Part shown: piece after piece, positions 7,739 to 16,953 of the stretch
Layout of the letters: each line of letters opens with the position of its first letter
How positions within the stretch are numbered: the first letter of the stretch is position 1
Origin: Sphingobacteriales bacterium TSM_CSM
GTDB lineage: Bacteria; Bacteroidota; Bacteroidia; Chitinophagales; UBA2359
Assembly: GCA_002212725.1 (NCBI GenBank)
Contig: MTCR01000070.1
Span: 1 to 46,861, forward strand
Direction of reading: 5' to 3'
DNA: 46,861 nucleotides
Notes under the pieces: model-generated
What the model saw: only the letters and a program-made list of their open reading frames with translations
What the model was told of the DNA's origin: nothing
Database searches by the model: none
Position numbers and translations under genes: made by a program

Positions 7739-9880
7739 TTACCGGTTGGTATTGTGGTTGCCGGTATCGTTATCATCTTGCTGTTGTTGGGTATTATTAT
7801 TTTCGGGTTGTTTGGCAGGTTCTTCGGGTGTGGGTTCTTCCTGCTCTTCTTCCTCTTGCTGTTGGGGCACAATCGTGTTGAGCACCTTCGCAATCTGGGT
7901 TAAATCGGGTTGTTGTTGTTGTTGTGCGGCATCTTTTTTAGGGTCAAAAACCAGTATGCTTTTTACCGTTTCGTTTACGGGCGGTATATCTTCTTCGGTT
8001 AGGTTTATTAAAATTTCTTCGGTTAGCGGGGCAATACTTACAATGCGGTTGGCCTGCCGTTCAATACATTGTTCAAACAGGTTGCGCGCTGCGCGGGCGT
8101 TGCCAAAGTTTTTGGGGCGGTTTTCGCAAACTTTTTCAAAAATAAACAGCAGTTTTTCTTCGGCTTCTTCGGTAAGTTTAAAATCGGCTTTAGCAGCAAA
8201 CTGTTTAAAAATGGCAACTAATTCTTCGGGCGAGTAGTGGTTAAAAAAGAAATAGCGGTTAAACCTTGATTGCAAGCCGGGGTTGGATTTAATGAAGGTT
8301 TCCATTTCATCGGGGTAACCGGCCACAATAACCACTAATTGTTTTCGGTAGTCTTCCATGCGTTTAAGCAGGGTTTCTATGGCTTCTGCGCCAAAATCGC
8401 GTTTATCTTCCCCGTCGCGGCTAAGGGCATAGGCTTCATCAATAAATAAAACCCCGTCTAAGGCGGCTTTTACCACTTCATCAACTTTAAGGGCAGTTTG
8501 TCCAATATAACCGGCTACCAGCCCGGCGCGGTCGGTTTCTACCAGATGACCGCGTTTTAAAATGCCCAAATGCTTGTAAATGCGGCCTACCAGGCGGGCA
8601 ATGGTGGTTTTGCCGGTACCGGGCGGGCCCATAAACACCGAGTGCAGGGCGCGGTCTTGGGTAGCCAATCCTTTCTCTTCGCGCACTTTCTGCACCTTCA
8701 GAAAGTTAATAAGGGTTTTTATTTCTTCTTTAATATTTTTCAGTCCTATAAGTTCATTCAGTTCTTTAATGACGTCGTCAAATGATTCGTTGTTATTCAC
8801 TTCGGTTTGTTTTACATTGGGCACTGCTTTTTTGGGCTTATGGGTTAGTTCCCACACTTTTTTCAGCATGTCTTCTTCTTCGGGTGTAACTTTTCCATCG
8901 GCTTTTAAAATCAGCGATGCAAACCGGTGCAGTTGCGACGATACCGCCGATAACAACTCATGGTCTAATTTTGACAGAATAACGGGTAAAACCAGTTCGT
9001 CGGGGAATTCGCTTTTTACCTCGTAGATTTTGAAGGTTTGCAGCCGTTCAATATTTTGCTGAAATTTGGGGTTTTGTATCATTTCATTTATACGCCCCAA
9101 TTTAATGCTTTCTGCCATATCTGAGTTGTTAACAAGGCGGTCAAAGAGATATGCCAGGGCAAACTGTTCGCGGCGGGTAACTACGCGGTCAATACTGCTG
9201 CACATTTTAAATACCTTTATGGCATCTAAGGCAAAAAGTTCTCGTGCGCTGGGGTCGTTTACCACAATATCGGTGGTATTGGTCATTTTTTGCACGGTTT
9301 GCTTAAATACCTTATCGGCATCTAATTGCTGGCAGGTATCAAAGTAAATATCGGCTTCGTGTTTAAGGAGGTTAAGAAAATCGTCATCAATCAGGTCTTG
9401 TTCCATAGCGTTTGAACTGGTAACTTCAATTTCGATTCCGGCATTGTTATTGCCGTTGTTTTGGCGGTTTGGGTTGCCGTATTTGGTAATGTTCATGTCT
9501 TGTTTATGGTCGTAATCGAGCAGGGCAAGAAAGAGTTGGGCTACTTTATGCCGCAAAGCATCGGGCATATCGGGCAGTGGCAATTTCAGGTTTCCCTGTT
9601 CATCAAAGAGTTTATCTAAATCGGCAAATGGTAAAAAACCTTTTCCGAAATGCACATTTGATGTGGTAACCAAAAAACCATGGTTAGCGCTGCCTGTATT
9701 TTTGTCGTACAGCAGCACAATGTCTTCGCCTGCCAGATTGAGTGACGGAAACTGTGCCGAAAGGCGCAAAATAGCCAGCGCAGGCACCCGGTTTGAAGCA
9801 TATAAATTGCCCGATAAATCTTCGGCCAAAAAAATGTCGCTTACTATTTTTTCAATTTTATTGAACGGAATTTTACTCAT
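7739..9880 (-). CDS. CbxX/CfqX-type AAA+ ATPase with N-terminal TerB-like region
   Basis: From the ATG at 9880 (MSKIPF) the protein has 713 residues; the frame extends 24 codons further upstream but those read as non-coding. The N-terminal 350 residues are mainly helical and include a TerB-like segment (ASLILKADGKVTPEEEDML, about 321-339). The AAA+ core starts with LNELIGLKNIKEEI and has Walker A GPPGTGKTT (418-426), GYIGQTA, Walker B VLFIDEA (477-483), VIVAGYPDEM and a SRFNRYFFF arginine-finger region. This is the arrangement of CbxX/CfqX (rubisco activase-like) and SpoVK family ATPases. The last 70 residues are low-complexity Gln, Glu and Asn. It is likely a remodeller of an unknown protein complex. 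The downstream SDR gene is 33 bp away. Confidence 0.88.
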   Translation of the reverse strand: MSKIPFNKIEKIVSDIFLAEDLSGNLYASNRVPALAILRLSAQFPSLNLAGEDIVLLYDKNTGSANHGFLVTTSNVHFGKGFLPFADLDKLFDEQGNLKLPLPDMPDALRHKVAQLFLALLDYDHKQDMNITKYGNPNRQNNGNNNAGIEIEVTSSNAMEQDLIDDDFLNLLKHEADIYFDTCQQLDADKVFKQTVQKMTNTTDIVVNDPSARELFALDAIKVFKMCSSIDRVVTRREQFALAYLFDRLVNNSDMAESIKLGRINEMIQNPKFQQNIERLQTFKIYEVKSEFPDELVLPVILSKLDHELLSAVSSQLHRFASLILKADGKVTPEEEDMLKKVWELTHKPKKAVPNVKQTEVNNNESFDDVIKELNELIGLKNIKEEIKTLINFLKVQKVREEKGLATQDRALHSVFMGPPGTGKTTIARLVGRIYKHLGILKRGHLVETDRAGLVAGYIGQTALKVDEVVKAALDGVLFIDEAYALSRDGEDKRDFGAEAIETLLKRMEDYRKQLVVIVAGYPDEMETFIKSNPGLQSRFNRYFFFNHYSPEELVAIFKQFAAKADFKLTEEAEEKLLFIFEKVCENRPKNFGNARAARNLFEQCIERQANRIVSIAPLTEEILINLTEEDIPPVNETVKSILVFDPKKDAAQQQQQPDLTQIAKVLNTIVPQQQEEEEQEEPTPEEPAKQPENNNTQQQQDDNDTGNHNTNR

Positions 9881-10007
9881 ATAAAAGTAAGGCTTTAATC
9901 TTTTGTTCAGATTACAGGAATGTTTGAACCACCGGCTCAAAACCGCCGCCAAATTAATAAAAATACGGCATACTAAGGCAAGTTGGCGCTAAATGAACCC
10001 GAAAGGC

Positions 10008-10047
10008 AAAAAAAATAGCATTAGCGCATGTAAATGCCCTAATGCTA
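10008..10047 (-). terminator. rho-independent terminator after the DUF1036-like gene
   Basis: On the minus strand, a hairpin with a 13-bp stem (10016-10029 with 10034-10047, one mismatch, loop GTAA-like) is followed by a run of eight U (complement of 10008-10015). It lies 35 bp after the stop of the DUF1036-like gene. Confidence 0.8.
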
Positions 10048-10081
10048 CCTTTGGTAAAAAGCAAGCAACAAAAAACGGCTG

Positions 10082-10624
10082 CTACCAGAAAGCGTGTTTC
10101 ATTTCGGCGTTCATCATGGGGTCGTTTTCGTCATTTTGTTTTAGAACAATGTCAAAACGGCCTTCTTTTCCCTCTGTGGCGCCTTTAAAAGGTGCATACC
10201 GGATGGTGGGATACCCGTTGTACCTTTCGGGTTGATTGGCATACTCAATGCGCGATTTGAACGAGTGCGGGTCCACATCGGCCGGATTGGCATCTATAAG
10301 AAATTTTCTTGCCCCCCTCCACTCTCTGCCACCGGGTTGGTAAGCATAGTAAAAAAAGTTGGTTTTAATGCCGTATTCCCTGCTAAAACCAATATGGGTG
10401 CTAAGTTGGGCTGTTTGCCCCACATCAAGATATACCCAACCTTCGGTTATCCAACGGTCGGTTTCGGCTGCCGAAATTTCAACATCGGTAGCATCCGGAA
10501 CATAATTGTAGGCTATTGCCAGCCACACCGGCGCATCAGATAAATTGGTGCAATACAATTGCGCTTTCAGGTTAGTGGCAGAAAATAAACCTAAAAACAA
10601 AACAAGAGCAATAATGGTACGCAT
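10082..10624 (-). CDS. secreted DUF1036-like protein
   Basis: The 180-residue protein has a signal peptide (IIALVLFLGLFSATNLKAQ). The mature part starts LYCTNLSDAPVWLAIAYNY, followed by WITEGWVYLDVGQTAQL and a FFYYAY segment. The order Cys-N-x-S...(V/A)AIAY, GW, GQ, YYAY is the pattern of DUF1036 proteins, which are small periplasmic or secreted beta proteins of unknown function. The C-terminal half (RFDIVLKQNDENDP) extends past the usual domain. No functional partner is adjacent: the neighbouring gene on this strand is the AAA+ ATPase 200 bp downstream, separated by a strong terminator. Confidence 0.75.
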   Translation of the reverse strand: MRTIIALVLFLGLFSATNLKAQLYCTNLSDAPVWLAIAYNYVPDATDVEISAAETDRWITEGWVYLDVGQTAQLSTHIGFSREYGIKTNFFYYAYQPGGREWRGARKFLIDANPADVDPHSFKSRIEYANQPERYNGYPTIRYAPFKGATEGKEGRFDIVLKQNDENDPMMNAEMKHAFW

Positions 10625-11078
10625 AAGTTAGCAATATTTTAAGGTTTACAAGTAAATTGCAAAGGGGTTTGCTTGCTTATACGCAAAGAGAATGCCATGA
10701 GATGCAAAAGATGCCCAAAGGCAGCACAATCGGAAAATAGAAAAACATAATTTTTTGCCGCTAAACAAACATATTGATATATCTGCATTCTCAAATCATT
10801 CATTATAAGGCTTTTGAAAATTTGCATTTTGTAAAATTAAAAAGCTTAGTGTTCCGAAAACCTTGACAACCTTGAACATGATATAATAAGGAAGCATTTT
10901 AAATTCTTGCTGCTCAATACCGAAAAATATTGCACCTGCATACTGCCTGTTTTGTTTACTAATTGCTGCAACTTTTTTGCAGCAAATTGGTTGTGTTAAA
11001 TAAGTTGCTGCTGCAATTACCAAAACACCCGATAAATTGCTATATTTACCCCATAATTAAAGCCAAAACATTTTTACC
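10625..11078. other. 454-bp AT-rich divergent intergenic region
   Basis: This is the space between the divergent DUF1036-like gene and the aldehyde dehydrogenase gene. Reading frames of up to 75 codons exist on the minus strand but show no recognisable protein character. A TATATTTA element at about 11040-11047 is close to the Bacteroidota -7 motif for the dehydrogenase gene. No RNA gene, repeat or strong hairpin was recognised. Confidence 0.5.
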
Positions 11079-12518
11079 ATGAATACACTTGCCACAGATT
11101 TACAGGTATCACCCGTTTCGGGCACCCTGTTTCCGGAATCTGGCATTGCTGCTACCATTGCAGAGCAACGACGTTTTTTTGCCACCAATGCCACCAAAAG
11201 CCTTAATTTCAGGATTGCCCAACTTAAAAAGCTAAAAAAAGCCGTTACCGATTTTGAGGCGCCCCTAATGGACGCACTTAAAAAAGACCTGAATAAAACC
11301 GGCTTAGAGGCTTACGGCACCGAAATAGCCATTGTTTTAAGCGAAATTGATGTTGCCCTGAAAAAGTTGAAATCGTGGGCAAAACCCAAATCGGTATTTA
11401 CCCCCTTTTTCCATTTTCCGGCCCGAAGCAAAATTTACAACGACCCCTACGGCGTGGTGCTTATCATAGGACCTTGGAACTACCCGTTTCAGCTTGTAAT
11501 ATCGCCGTTGGTGGGCGCTATTGCCGCCGGCAACTGTGCAGTGCTGAAACCGGCCGAACTGGCGCCCAATGTATCGGCGGTTATGGTTGATATGGTTCAA
11601 CAAACATTTCAAAACCAATACGTAGCAATTTTTGAAGGTGATGTTACCGTTGCGCATGAATTGCTGGAAAACAAATTTGACTACATCTTTTTTACCGGCG
11701 GAACTGCCGTAGGAAAACTCGTTTACCAGGCTGCCGCCAAAAACCTTACCCCCGTAACGCTGGAACTGGGCGGTAAAAGCCCCTGTATAGTACACAAAGA
11801 TGCCAACATTAAACTCAGCGCCAGAAGAATACTCTGGGGTAAATTGCTTAATGCCGGACAAACTTGCGTGGCTCCCGATTATGTGTTTGTACACAGGCAA
11901 ATAAAACACGAACTGATTGTAGCCCTGAAAGAAGAAATGGTAAGCATGCTGGGGCAAAATGCCGAAGATAGCCCCCACTATTGCCGTATCATAAGCGACC
12001 GCCATTTTAAACGGCTGGAAGGACTGCTGCAATGTGGCAACATCATTACCGGCGGATGCGTAAACCCTGCCACCCGCTACATAGAACCTACCTTGCTGGA
12101 AAACGTAAACCCCGATGACCCGGTTATGCAGGAAGAAATTTTCGGGCCAATTTTACCCATTCTCGATTACGACAACCTTGATGAAGTTCTGCAATTCATT
12201 ACCAACCGCCCCAAACCGCTTGCCCTCTATATTTTCTCCGAAAGCAGGGAGGTGGTAAACCGCATACTGGAACAAACCTCATCGGGCAGTGTGGGAGTTA
12301 ATGAAACCGTGGCGCAAATGTCTAACGCCAACATGCCTTTTGGCGGTGTGGGCGACAGCGGTATTGGCGCTTATCATGGCAAATACAGTTTTGACACCTT
12401 TTCGCACAAAAAAAGCGTTATGTTCCGTACCACTTTGTTTGACCCGCCACTGCGCTACATGCCCTACAAATTTGGTGAAAAACTGCTGCGCTTGCTTACC
12501 GATTATACCTTACACTAA
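11079..12518 (+). CDS. aldehyde dehydrogenase, class 3 (ALDH3) type
   Basis: The 479-residue NAD(P)-dependent aldehyde dehydrogenase carries GPWNYPFQL (131-139), LKPAELAPNVS, FTGGTAVGK (205-213), the general base E229 in LELGGKSP, and nucleophile C263 in NAGQTCVAPD. The EEIFGPILPI and MPFGGVGDSGIGAYHGKYSF motifs follow. The PWNYPF and GAYHGKYSF motifs and the absence of the long N-terminus of other ALDHs place it in the ALDH3 class, which oxidises fatty and aromatic aldehydes to acids. The C-terminal RYMPYKFGEKLLRLL helix is also ALDH3-like. The exact substrate is unknown. The next gene starts 58 bp downstream on the same strand. Confidence 0.92.
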   Translation: MNTLATDLQVSPVSGTLFPESGIAATIAEQRRFFATNATKSLNFRIAQLKKLKKAVTDFEAPLMDALKKDLNKTGLEAYGTEIAIVLSEIDVALKKLKSWAKPKSVFTPFFHFPARSKIYNDPYGVVLIIGPWNYPFQLVISPLVGAIAAGNCAVLKPAELAPNVSAVMVDMVQQTFQNQYVAIFEGDVTVAHELLENKFDYIFFTGGTAVGKLVYQAAAKNLTPVTLELGGKSPCIVHKDANIKLSARRILWGKLLNAGQTCVAPDYVFVHRQIKHELIVALKEEMVSMLGQNAEDSPHYCRIISDRHFKRLEGLLQCGNIITGGCVNPATRYIEPTLLENVNPDDPVMQEEIFGPILPILDYDNLDEVLQFITNRPKPLALYIFSESREVVNRILEQTSSGSVGVNETVAQMSNANMPFGGVGDSGIGAYHGKYSFDTFSHKKSVMFRTTLFDPPLRYMPYKFGEKLLRLLTDYTLH

Positions 12519-12576
12519 ACCGGCTGCATTTTCTGCAAAAACCACACTGCGTTAAACTCAACCGCTTTATTTGCCC

Positions 12577-13842
12577 ATGAAACCAAACAGCGCATTGACG
12601 GGCAATAATTTATGGATATCAATAGGTGTGGCGGTTTTGTTTCATGGGGTATTGTGGTGGTGTATGCCCAACAATGGTTATACCACCGACCTTAACTGCT
12701 GGGATTGGTGGCGCGACACCATTTACCAATATGGCTTTGCCCACTGTTACCAGTATGCTACCATAGAGTACCCGCCGGTTTTCATATATCTGCTGGGATT
12801 GTGGCGGTGGTTGATTTTTGATTTTTCGCAACCACTGTATGAACAACGCTACCTGTATAAGTACATTCCCTGGTGTTTTAGCCTTGCCGGGGCAGTATGG
12901 CTGCCATTTTACCTGCAACATAAACGCATAAACCCCGTCAAATCCTTGCTGTTGTTGGGATGTGTGGGGCTTTGGTACAATTTTTTTGCATGGGGTCAAA
13001 TAGATGTTATTCACACCTTGTTTATTACCCTTGCTGTTTGTTGTGCTGCCGGTAACAAACCAACTGCTTCTGCGCTTTTTTTTCTGCTGGCTCTTAACAC
13101 CAAAGTGCAAACGGTGGTGTTTGTGCCGCCTTTTCTTATGTTATGGGCAACAATTGTTAAAGGTAATACAGGTGTTTGGGTAAAAACATTGTTGGCAGCA
13201 GCAGCATTGCAATTATTGCTGTTGCTGCCTTTCCTAATATCAAAAGCCACCCTTAAAGTTTACCTCGCCTATGCCACATCGGTTGACCGGTATGATTATG
13301 TATCTTTTTTTGCCTTTAACCTCTGGTATTGGTTCTTTGCCAACCCATATACCGAATCGGATACGCTGCTGTGGAATTTTTTAAGCCTCAAACAATGGGG
13401 GTTGCTGCTGTTATTTGCCAATATGGCAGTGTTGTTAACCGCTTTCGGGGTTTTTCTGTTTAACCATAAAGCGTCTTTGACCGAATCAAACAGGCAATAC
13501 CTTGCCCATGTTTTTTTGCTGTTTGCACTGGTAGGCATTGCTTTTTTTTACTTTCCAACCCAAATGCACGAGCGTTACCTGCACCCGGCTGTAGCATTTT
13601 TAGGCATGTTTGCCATTCTGGAACGGCAATACGGATTGTTTGCCTTCATCAGCCTGGCCTATTTGGTTAACTTAGAAGCCGTATTGCATTTTACCCCGCT
13701 TCCTTATTGGCACTATTTGCCGGCACTGGTATCGGGCATGGTTTTATGCAGTTATGTATATGGAGTGTACTTGTTTTACCATATTGCCCTCTCCCCTGCC
13801 CCTTTGTCTGTCAATTTATTACCCCAAACTGAACGCCCTTAA
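12577..13842 (+). CDS. multi-spanning membrane glycosyltransferase (GT-C fold, GT87-like)
   Basis: The protein has 421 residues from the ATG at 12577 (a TTG two codons earlier is less likely). It has about ten hydrophobic segments. The first extracytosolic loop is acidic and aromatic (DLNCWDWWRDTIYQYG, then TIEYPPVFIYLLG), and a late loop contains QMHERYLHP. An acidic residue after the first helix, a YPP motif and the HERY motif are typical of GT-C polyprenyl-phosphate-sugar-dependent enzymes related to GT87/DUF2029 and ALG6/ALG8. It would transfer a sugar on the periplasmic face of the inner membrane. Donor and acceptor are not deducible. Confidence 0.8.
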   Translation: MKPNSALTGNNLWISIGVAVLFHGVLWWCMPNNGYTTDLNCWDWWRDTIYQYGFAHCYQYATIEYPPVFIYLLGLWRWLIFDFSQPLYEQRYLYKYIPWCFSLAGAVWLPFYLQHKRINPVKSLLLLGCVGLWYNFFAWGQIDVIHTLFITLAVCCAAGNKPTASALFFLLALNTKVQTVVFVPPFLMLWATIVKGNTGVWVKTLLAAAALQLLLLLPFLISKATLKVYLAYATSVDRYDYVSFFAFNLWYWFFANPYTESDTLLWNFLSLKQWGLLLLFANMAVLLTAFGVFLFNHKASLTESNRQYLAHVFLLFALVGIAFFYFPTQMHERYLHPAVAFLGMFAILERQYGLFAFISLAYLVNLEAVLHFTPLPYWHYLPALVSGMVLCSYVYGVYLFYHIALSPAPLSVNLLPQTERP

Positions 13843-13889
13843 CCTAAATGCTGTTATTTTTGCAAAGCAATAACCCAAATAAATTTGAA

Positions 13890-14321
13890 ATGTACCTGCA
13901 ATTACTTTCCCCCATACTTTTAGGACTTGCTTTACTGCCCACAACGCTTTTAGCACAAAGCAACAGCCCCGAAAACCTGCACCCTATTGAGGTGAAAATG
14001 AACAATTGTATTGACAAAAACCCCTCTACCGCCGGTGTAACGGGCTGTTTGGATACCGCCTATACCGAATGGGACGCCGAACTGAACAAGTTCTACAAAT
14101 TGCTTACAGGCATAATTAACACAACCCAAAAAACAGCCCTGCGCAATGCTGAACGCGCCTGGCTTGAATACCGCGACAAAGAATTTGCCCTGCTGGAACT
14201 GCTCTATCAAACCAAAGAAGGCTCTATGTTTCAGCCCATGCTTATGTACGACAAAGTAACCGTAGTAAAAAAACGGGCGCTTGAACTGGAAGACCACTAC
14301 AAATTGCTAACCGAATACTGA
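13890..14321 (+). CDS. LprI-like periplasmic protein (DUF1311)
   Basis: From the ATG at 13890 the protein has 143 residues and begins with a signal peptide (LLSPILLGLALLPTTLLAQ); a more upstream ATG at 13848 would put 14 polar residues before it and is less likely. The mature domain shows the LprI/DUF1311 pattern: a Cys in MNNCIDK, a second Cys in GVTGCLDTAYTEWDAELNKFY, then LRNAERAWLEYRDKEF. In proteobacteria and mycobacteria members of this family include a lysozyme inhibitor. Here only the fold is supported. It lies between a membrane glycosyltransferase and a thiolase on the same strand. Confidence 0.82.
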   Translation: MYLQLLSPILLGLALLPTTLLAQSNSPENLHPIEVKMNNCIDKNPSTAGVTGCLDTAYTEWDAELNKFYKLLTGIINTTQKTALRNAERAWLEYRDKEFALLELLYQTKEGSMFQPMLMYDKVTVVKKRALELEDHYKLLTEY

Positions 14322-14391
14322 AATGGCTATTTAGTGTACTTGTTGTACCCGATGAAACAAAAAACAATTTAACATTAATATTTACCCAATT

Positions 14392-15570
14392 ATGAACGAA
14401 GTGTATATTGCAGCCATGGCACGCACGCCCATTGGCAGTTTTGGAGGAGGACTTGCATCAGTATCTGCGGTAGATTTGGCCGCTATGGTACTGGCAGAAG
14501 TAGTTAGCCGCACCGGCATTGACACTAAAGAAATTAACGAAGTTTTTATGGGCAATGTATTGACTGCCAATACCGGACAGGCGCCTACAAGGCAGGCCGT
14601 ACTGGCAGCCGGTTTTCCGGCAAATATTGCCTGTACTACCATTAACAAGGTGTGCGCATCGGGCATGAAAGCCATTATGCTGGGCACACAATCTATTCTT
14701 GCCGGCGATAACGACCTGGTGCTTGCCGGCGGCATGGAAAGCATGAGCAACGCTCCGTTTTACCTCACCAAAAGCCGCTGGGGCATGAAATACGGCAACG
14801 GAGAGGTGCTTGATGCCATTGTACGCGATGGCCTGCAAGACCCCTACAAAGGCTATATGATGGGCAACTGTGGCGAAATTTGCGCCCGCGAATACAACTT
14901 TACCCGCGAAGACCAGGATGCCTACGCCATTGCCTCTTATCAGCGCGCTGCCGAAGCCTATCAAAACGGCTATTTTGCCGATGAGCTGATGCCCGTTGCT
15001 GTAAGTGCCGGAAAAGGTAAAACCATTACCATTTCCGAAGATGAAGAATACAAAAACATTATTTGGGAAAAAATAGCCACCCTGCGCCCCGCTTTTGACA
15101 AAGACGGAACCATTACCGCCGTAAACGCATCTAAAATAAACGATGGCGCCGCTGCCGTGGTATTGGTAAGCAAACGCAAAATGCAACAACTTGGGCTTAA
15201 ACCCATTGCCCGAATTGTAAGCTATGCCGATGCCGCACAAACCCCCGAATGGTTTACTACCACCCCCGCAAAAGCAATGCCCAAAGCCTTGGCCAAAGCC
15301 GGACTTAATATTGCAGATGTTGATTTGTTTGAAATTAACGAAGCCTTTTCGGTTGTGGCGCTGGCTAACATGAAAGAAATGGGTTTAAGCCACAGCAAAG
15401 TAAATGTGTTGGGCGGAGCCGTTTCATTGGGGCACCCCATTGGCGCATCGGGCGCACGAATTACCTGTACCCTTATTTCGGCACTAAAACACAAAGGCGG
15501 TAAAATTGGCTGCGCCGGTATATGCAACGGTGGCGGCGGCGCTTCTGCATTGGTACTTGAACTTTGTTAG
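14392..15570 (+). CDS. acetyl-CoA C-acyltransferase (thiolase)
   Basis: The 392-residue thiolase has nucleophile Cys88 in INKVCASGMKA, the GGMESMSNAPF loop, the NEAF motif, His348 in GHPIGASGAR, and the second active-site Cys378 in GICNGGGGASA. Length and motifs are those of biosynthetic or degradative acetyl-CoA acetyltransferases, which make acetoacetyl-CoA from two acetyl-CoA or cleave 3-ketoacyl-CoA. The CNGGGGAS form of the last motif is common in Bacteroidota. No beta-oxidation or PHB genes are next to it, so the direction of its metabolic role is open. It ends at a clear terminator. Confidence 0.93.
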   Translation: MNEVYIAAMARTPIGSFGGGLASVSAVDLAAMVLAEVVSRTGIDTKEINEVFMGNVLTANTGQAPTRQAVLAAGFPANIACTTINKVCASGMKAIMLGTQSILAGDNDLVLAGGMESMSNAPFYLTKSRWGMKYGNGEVLDAIVRDGLQDPYKGYMMGNCGEICAREYNFTREDQDAYAIASYQRAAEAYQNGYFADELMPVAVSAGKGKTITISEDEEYKNIIWEKIATLRPAFDKDGTITAVNASKINDGAAAVVLVSKRKMQQLGLKPIARIVSYADAAQTPEWFTTTPAKAMPKALAKAGLNIADVDLFEINEAFSVVALANMKEMGLSHSKVNVLGGAVSLGHPIGASGARITCTLISALKHKGGKIGCAGICNGGGGASALVLELC

Positions 15571-15610
15571 ACGAGCGTTTGCTTGTCCTGAAATACCATT
15601 TTTTCCAAAA

Positions 15611-15643
15611 AACAGCAACACTGAATGGTTGCTGTTTTTTTTT
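15611..15643 (+). terminator. rho-independent terminator after the thiolase gene
   Basis: A perfect 9-bp stem (AACAGCAAC, 15611-15619, with GTTGCTGTT, 15628-15636) has an 8-nt loop and is followed by a run of T to 15643. Confidence 0.88.
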
Positions 15644-15734
15644 GTTACAGAATACCTATAGGTTGTTTCTCTGGAAAAAAACAACCTATTACAAACAATT
15701 ATTGACCAAATTTTTAAGAGTGAAACAATTTTAC

Positions 15735-15742
15735 TATTTTTG
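15735..15742 (+). promoter_or_regulatory. Bacteroidota -7 element (TATTTTTG) before the glycosyltransferase pair
   Basis: TATTTTTG matches TAnnTTTG and lies about 94 bp before the chosen start of the GT4 gene. No TTG is found at the expected 19-21 bp upstream, so this is a half match. Confidence 0.35.
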
Positions 15743-15835
15743 CAACAACTAAGTATTTTTATACCAAAACCAATATGCCTACTTAATTATAACTGCTCTT
15801 TTTTATATACAAGAATTATAAAAGCACCTATTTTT

Positions 15836-16951
15836 ATGCGCAAAAAAATTTGTTTTATTATTTCCAATATTGACAAAGCCCTTGCATTTGAGTGGACTGC
15901 GGAATTGCTGAAAGATCACTATGATTTGTCTTTTATTTTAATTGGCAAGCCAGGATCGCAATTGGCTTTATTTCTTCAGAAAAATTCAATTTCCGTTACC
16001 GAGTTTGCCTATAGTGGAAAACGAAATTTTGTAAAAACATTCTTTAAAACCTGCCTGTATTTGTTTAAAAACAAACCCGATATTGTACATACACACTTAT
16101 TAGATGCAAGTTTAATAGGGCTTACCGCCGCACTAGTTACAGGGGTAAAGAAAAGAATTTATACCCGACATCACTCCGATTATCATTTTGTATATGCTCC
16201 GCAAGGCATTAAATATGACAAGTGGTGCAATTTGGCTGCCACCAAAATTGTTGCCATTAGTAAAAATGTTGCAAATCTGCTTACAGAAAGAGAAAAGGTG
16301 CCTGCAAATAAAGTAACGCTTATTTACCATGGCTTTAATTTGCAACTTTTTGAGCAACCCGACCCCGAAACAGTTGCTCAACTGCAACAAAGATATAACC
16401 CTCAAAACAAATTTCCGGTTGTTGGTGTAATTGCCCGTCAAACGCATTTTAAAGGCATACAGTATATTATTCCTGCTTTTGCCAAACTCTTGCAAATATA
16501 CCCTACTGCACTGTTAATTTTGGCAAATGCTCATGGAGATTTCGAAGCTGAAATTACACGCCTTTGTTCCGAAATGCTTCCTGCCACAAGCATTTGCACA
16601 ATAAAGTTTGAAAACAAGATTGAATCGCTTTACCAAATCTTTACTGTTTATGTTCATACACCTGTAACTGCTTCGGCAGAAGCTTTTGGACAAACTTATG
16701 TAGAAGCATTGGCAGCCGGTATTCCTTCCGTATTTTCTTTATCGGGTATAGCCGCCGAATTTATTGTGCATGAACGCAATGCCTTGGTTGTGCCATTCTG
16801 CAATACAGAAGCCATATTTTTAGCAATACAAAAATTGCTTTCCGACAATGAGTTGAGCCAACATCTTGTAGCGCAAGGAAGGCAAGATGTACACCGGTAT
16901 TTTGAACTGCAAACTATGATAAACAAACTCACGTCAATATATAATGCATAA
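15836..16951 (+). CDS. glycosyltransferase family 4
   Basis: From the ATG at 15836 (MRKKICFIISNID) the protein has 371 residues; an ATG at 15740 would add 32 residues that do not fit the family. It has the GT-B fold pattern of GT4: an HTHLLDASLIG loop, a VGVIARQTHFKGIQYIIPAFAKL segment starting the C-terminal Rossmann domain, and the EX7E motif EAFGQTYVE followed by ALAAGIPSV. It probably adds a sugar from a nucleotide donor to a lipid-linked or surface glycan. The GT2 gene starts 2 bp after its stop. Both genes are AT-richer than their neighbours. Confidence 0.9.
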   Translation: MRKKICFIISNIDKALAFEWTAELLKDHYDLSFILIGKPGSQLALFLQKNSISVTEFAYSGKRNFVKTFFKTCLYLFKNKPDIVHTHLLDASLIGLTAALVTGVKKRIYTRHHSDYHFVYAPQGIKYDKWCNLAATKIVAISKNVANLLTEREKVPANKVTLIYHGFNLQLFEQPDPETVAQLQQRYNPQNKFPVVGVIARQTHFKGIQYIIPAFAKLLQIYPTALLILANAHGDFEAEITRLCSEMLPATSICTIKFENKIESLYQIFTVYVHTPVTASAEAFGQTYVEALAAGIPSVFSLSGIAAEFIVHERNALVVPFCNTEAIFLAIQKLLSDNELSQHLVAQGRQDVHRYFELQTMINKLTSIYNA

Positions 16952-16953
16952 AA

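Noticed and set aside
7746..8237. A 163-codon plus-strand frame rich in Ser and Cys opposite the AAA+ gene.
   Set aside because: It is the complement of the Gln/Glu-rich tail and the AAA+ C-terminus; the minus-strand gene has clear motifs.
10639..11023. Minus-strand frames of 62 and 75 codons in the 454-bp intergenic region.
   Set aside because: No promoter, signal peptide or recognised domain; composition looks non-coding.
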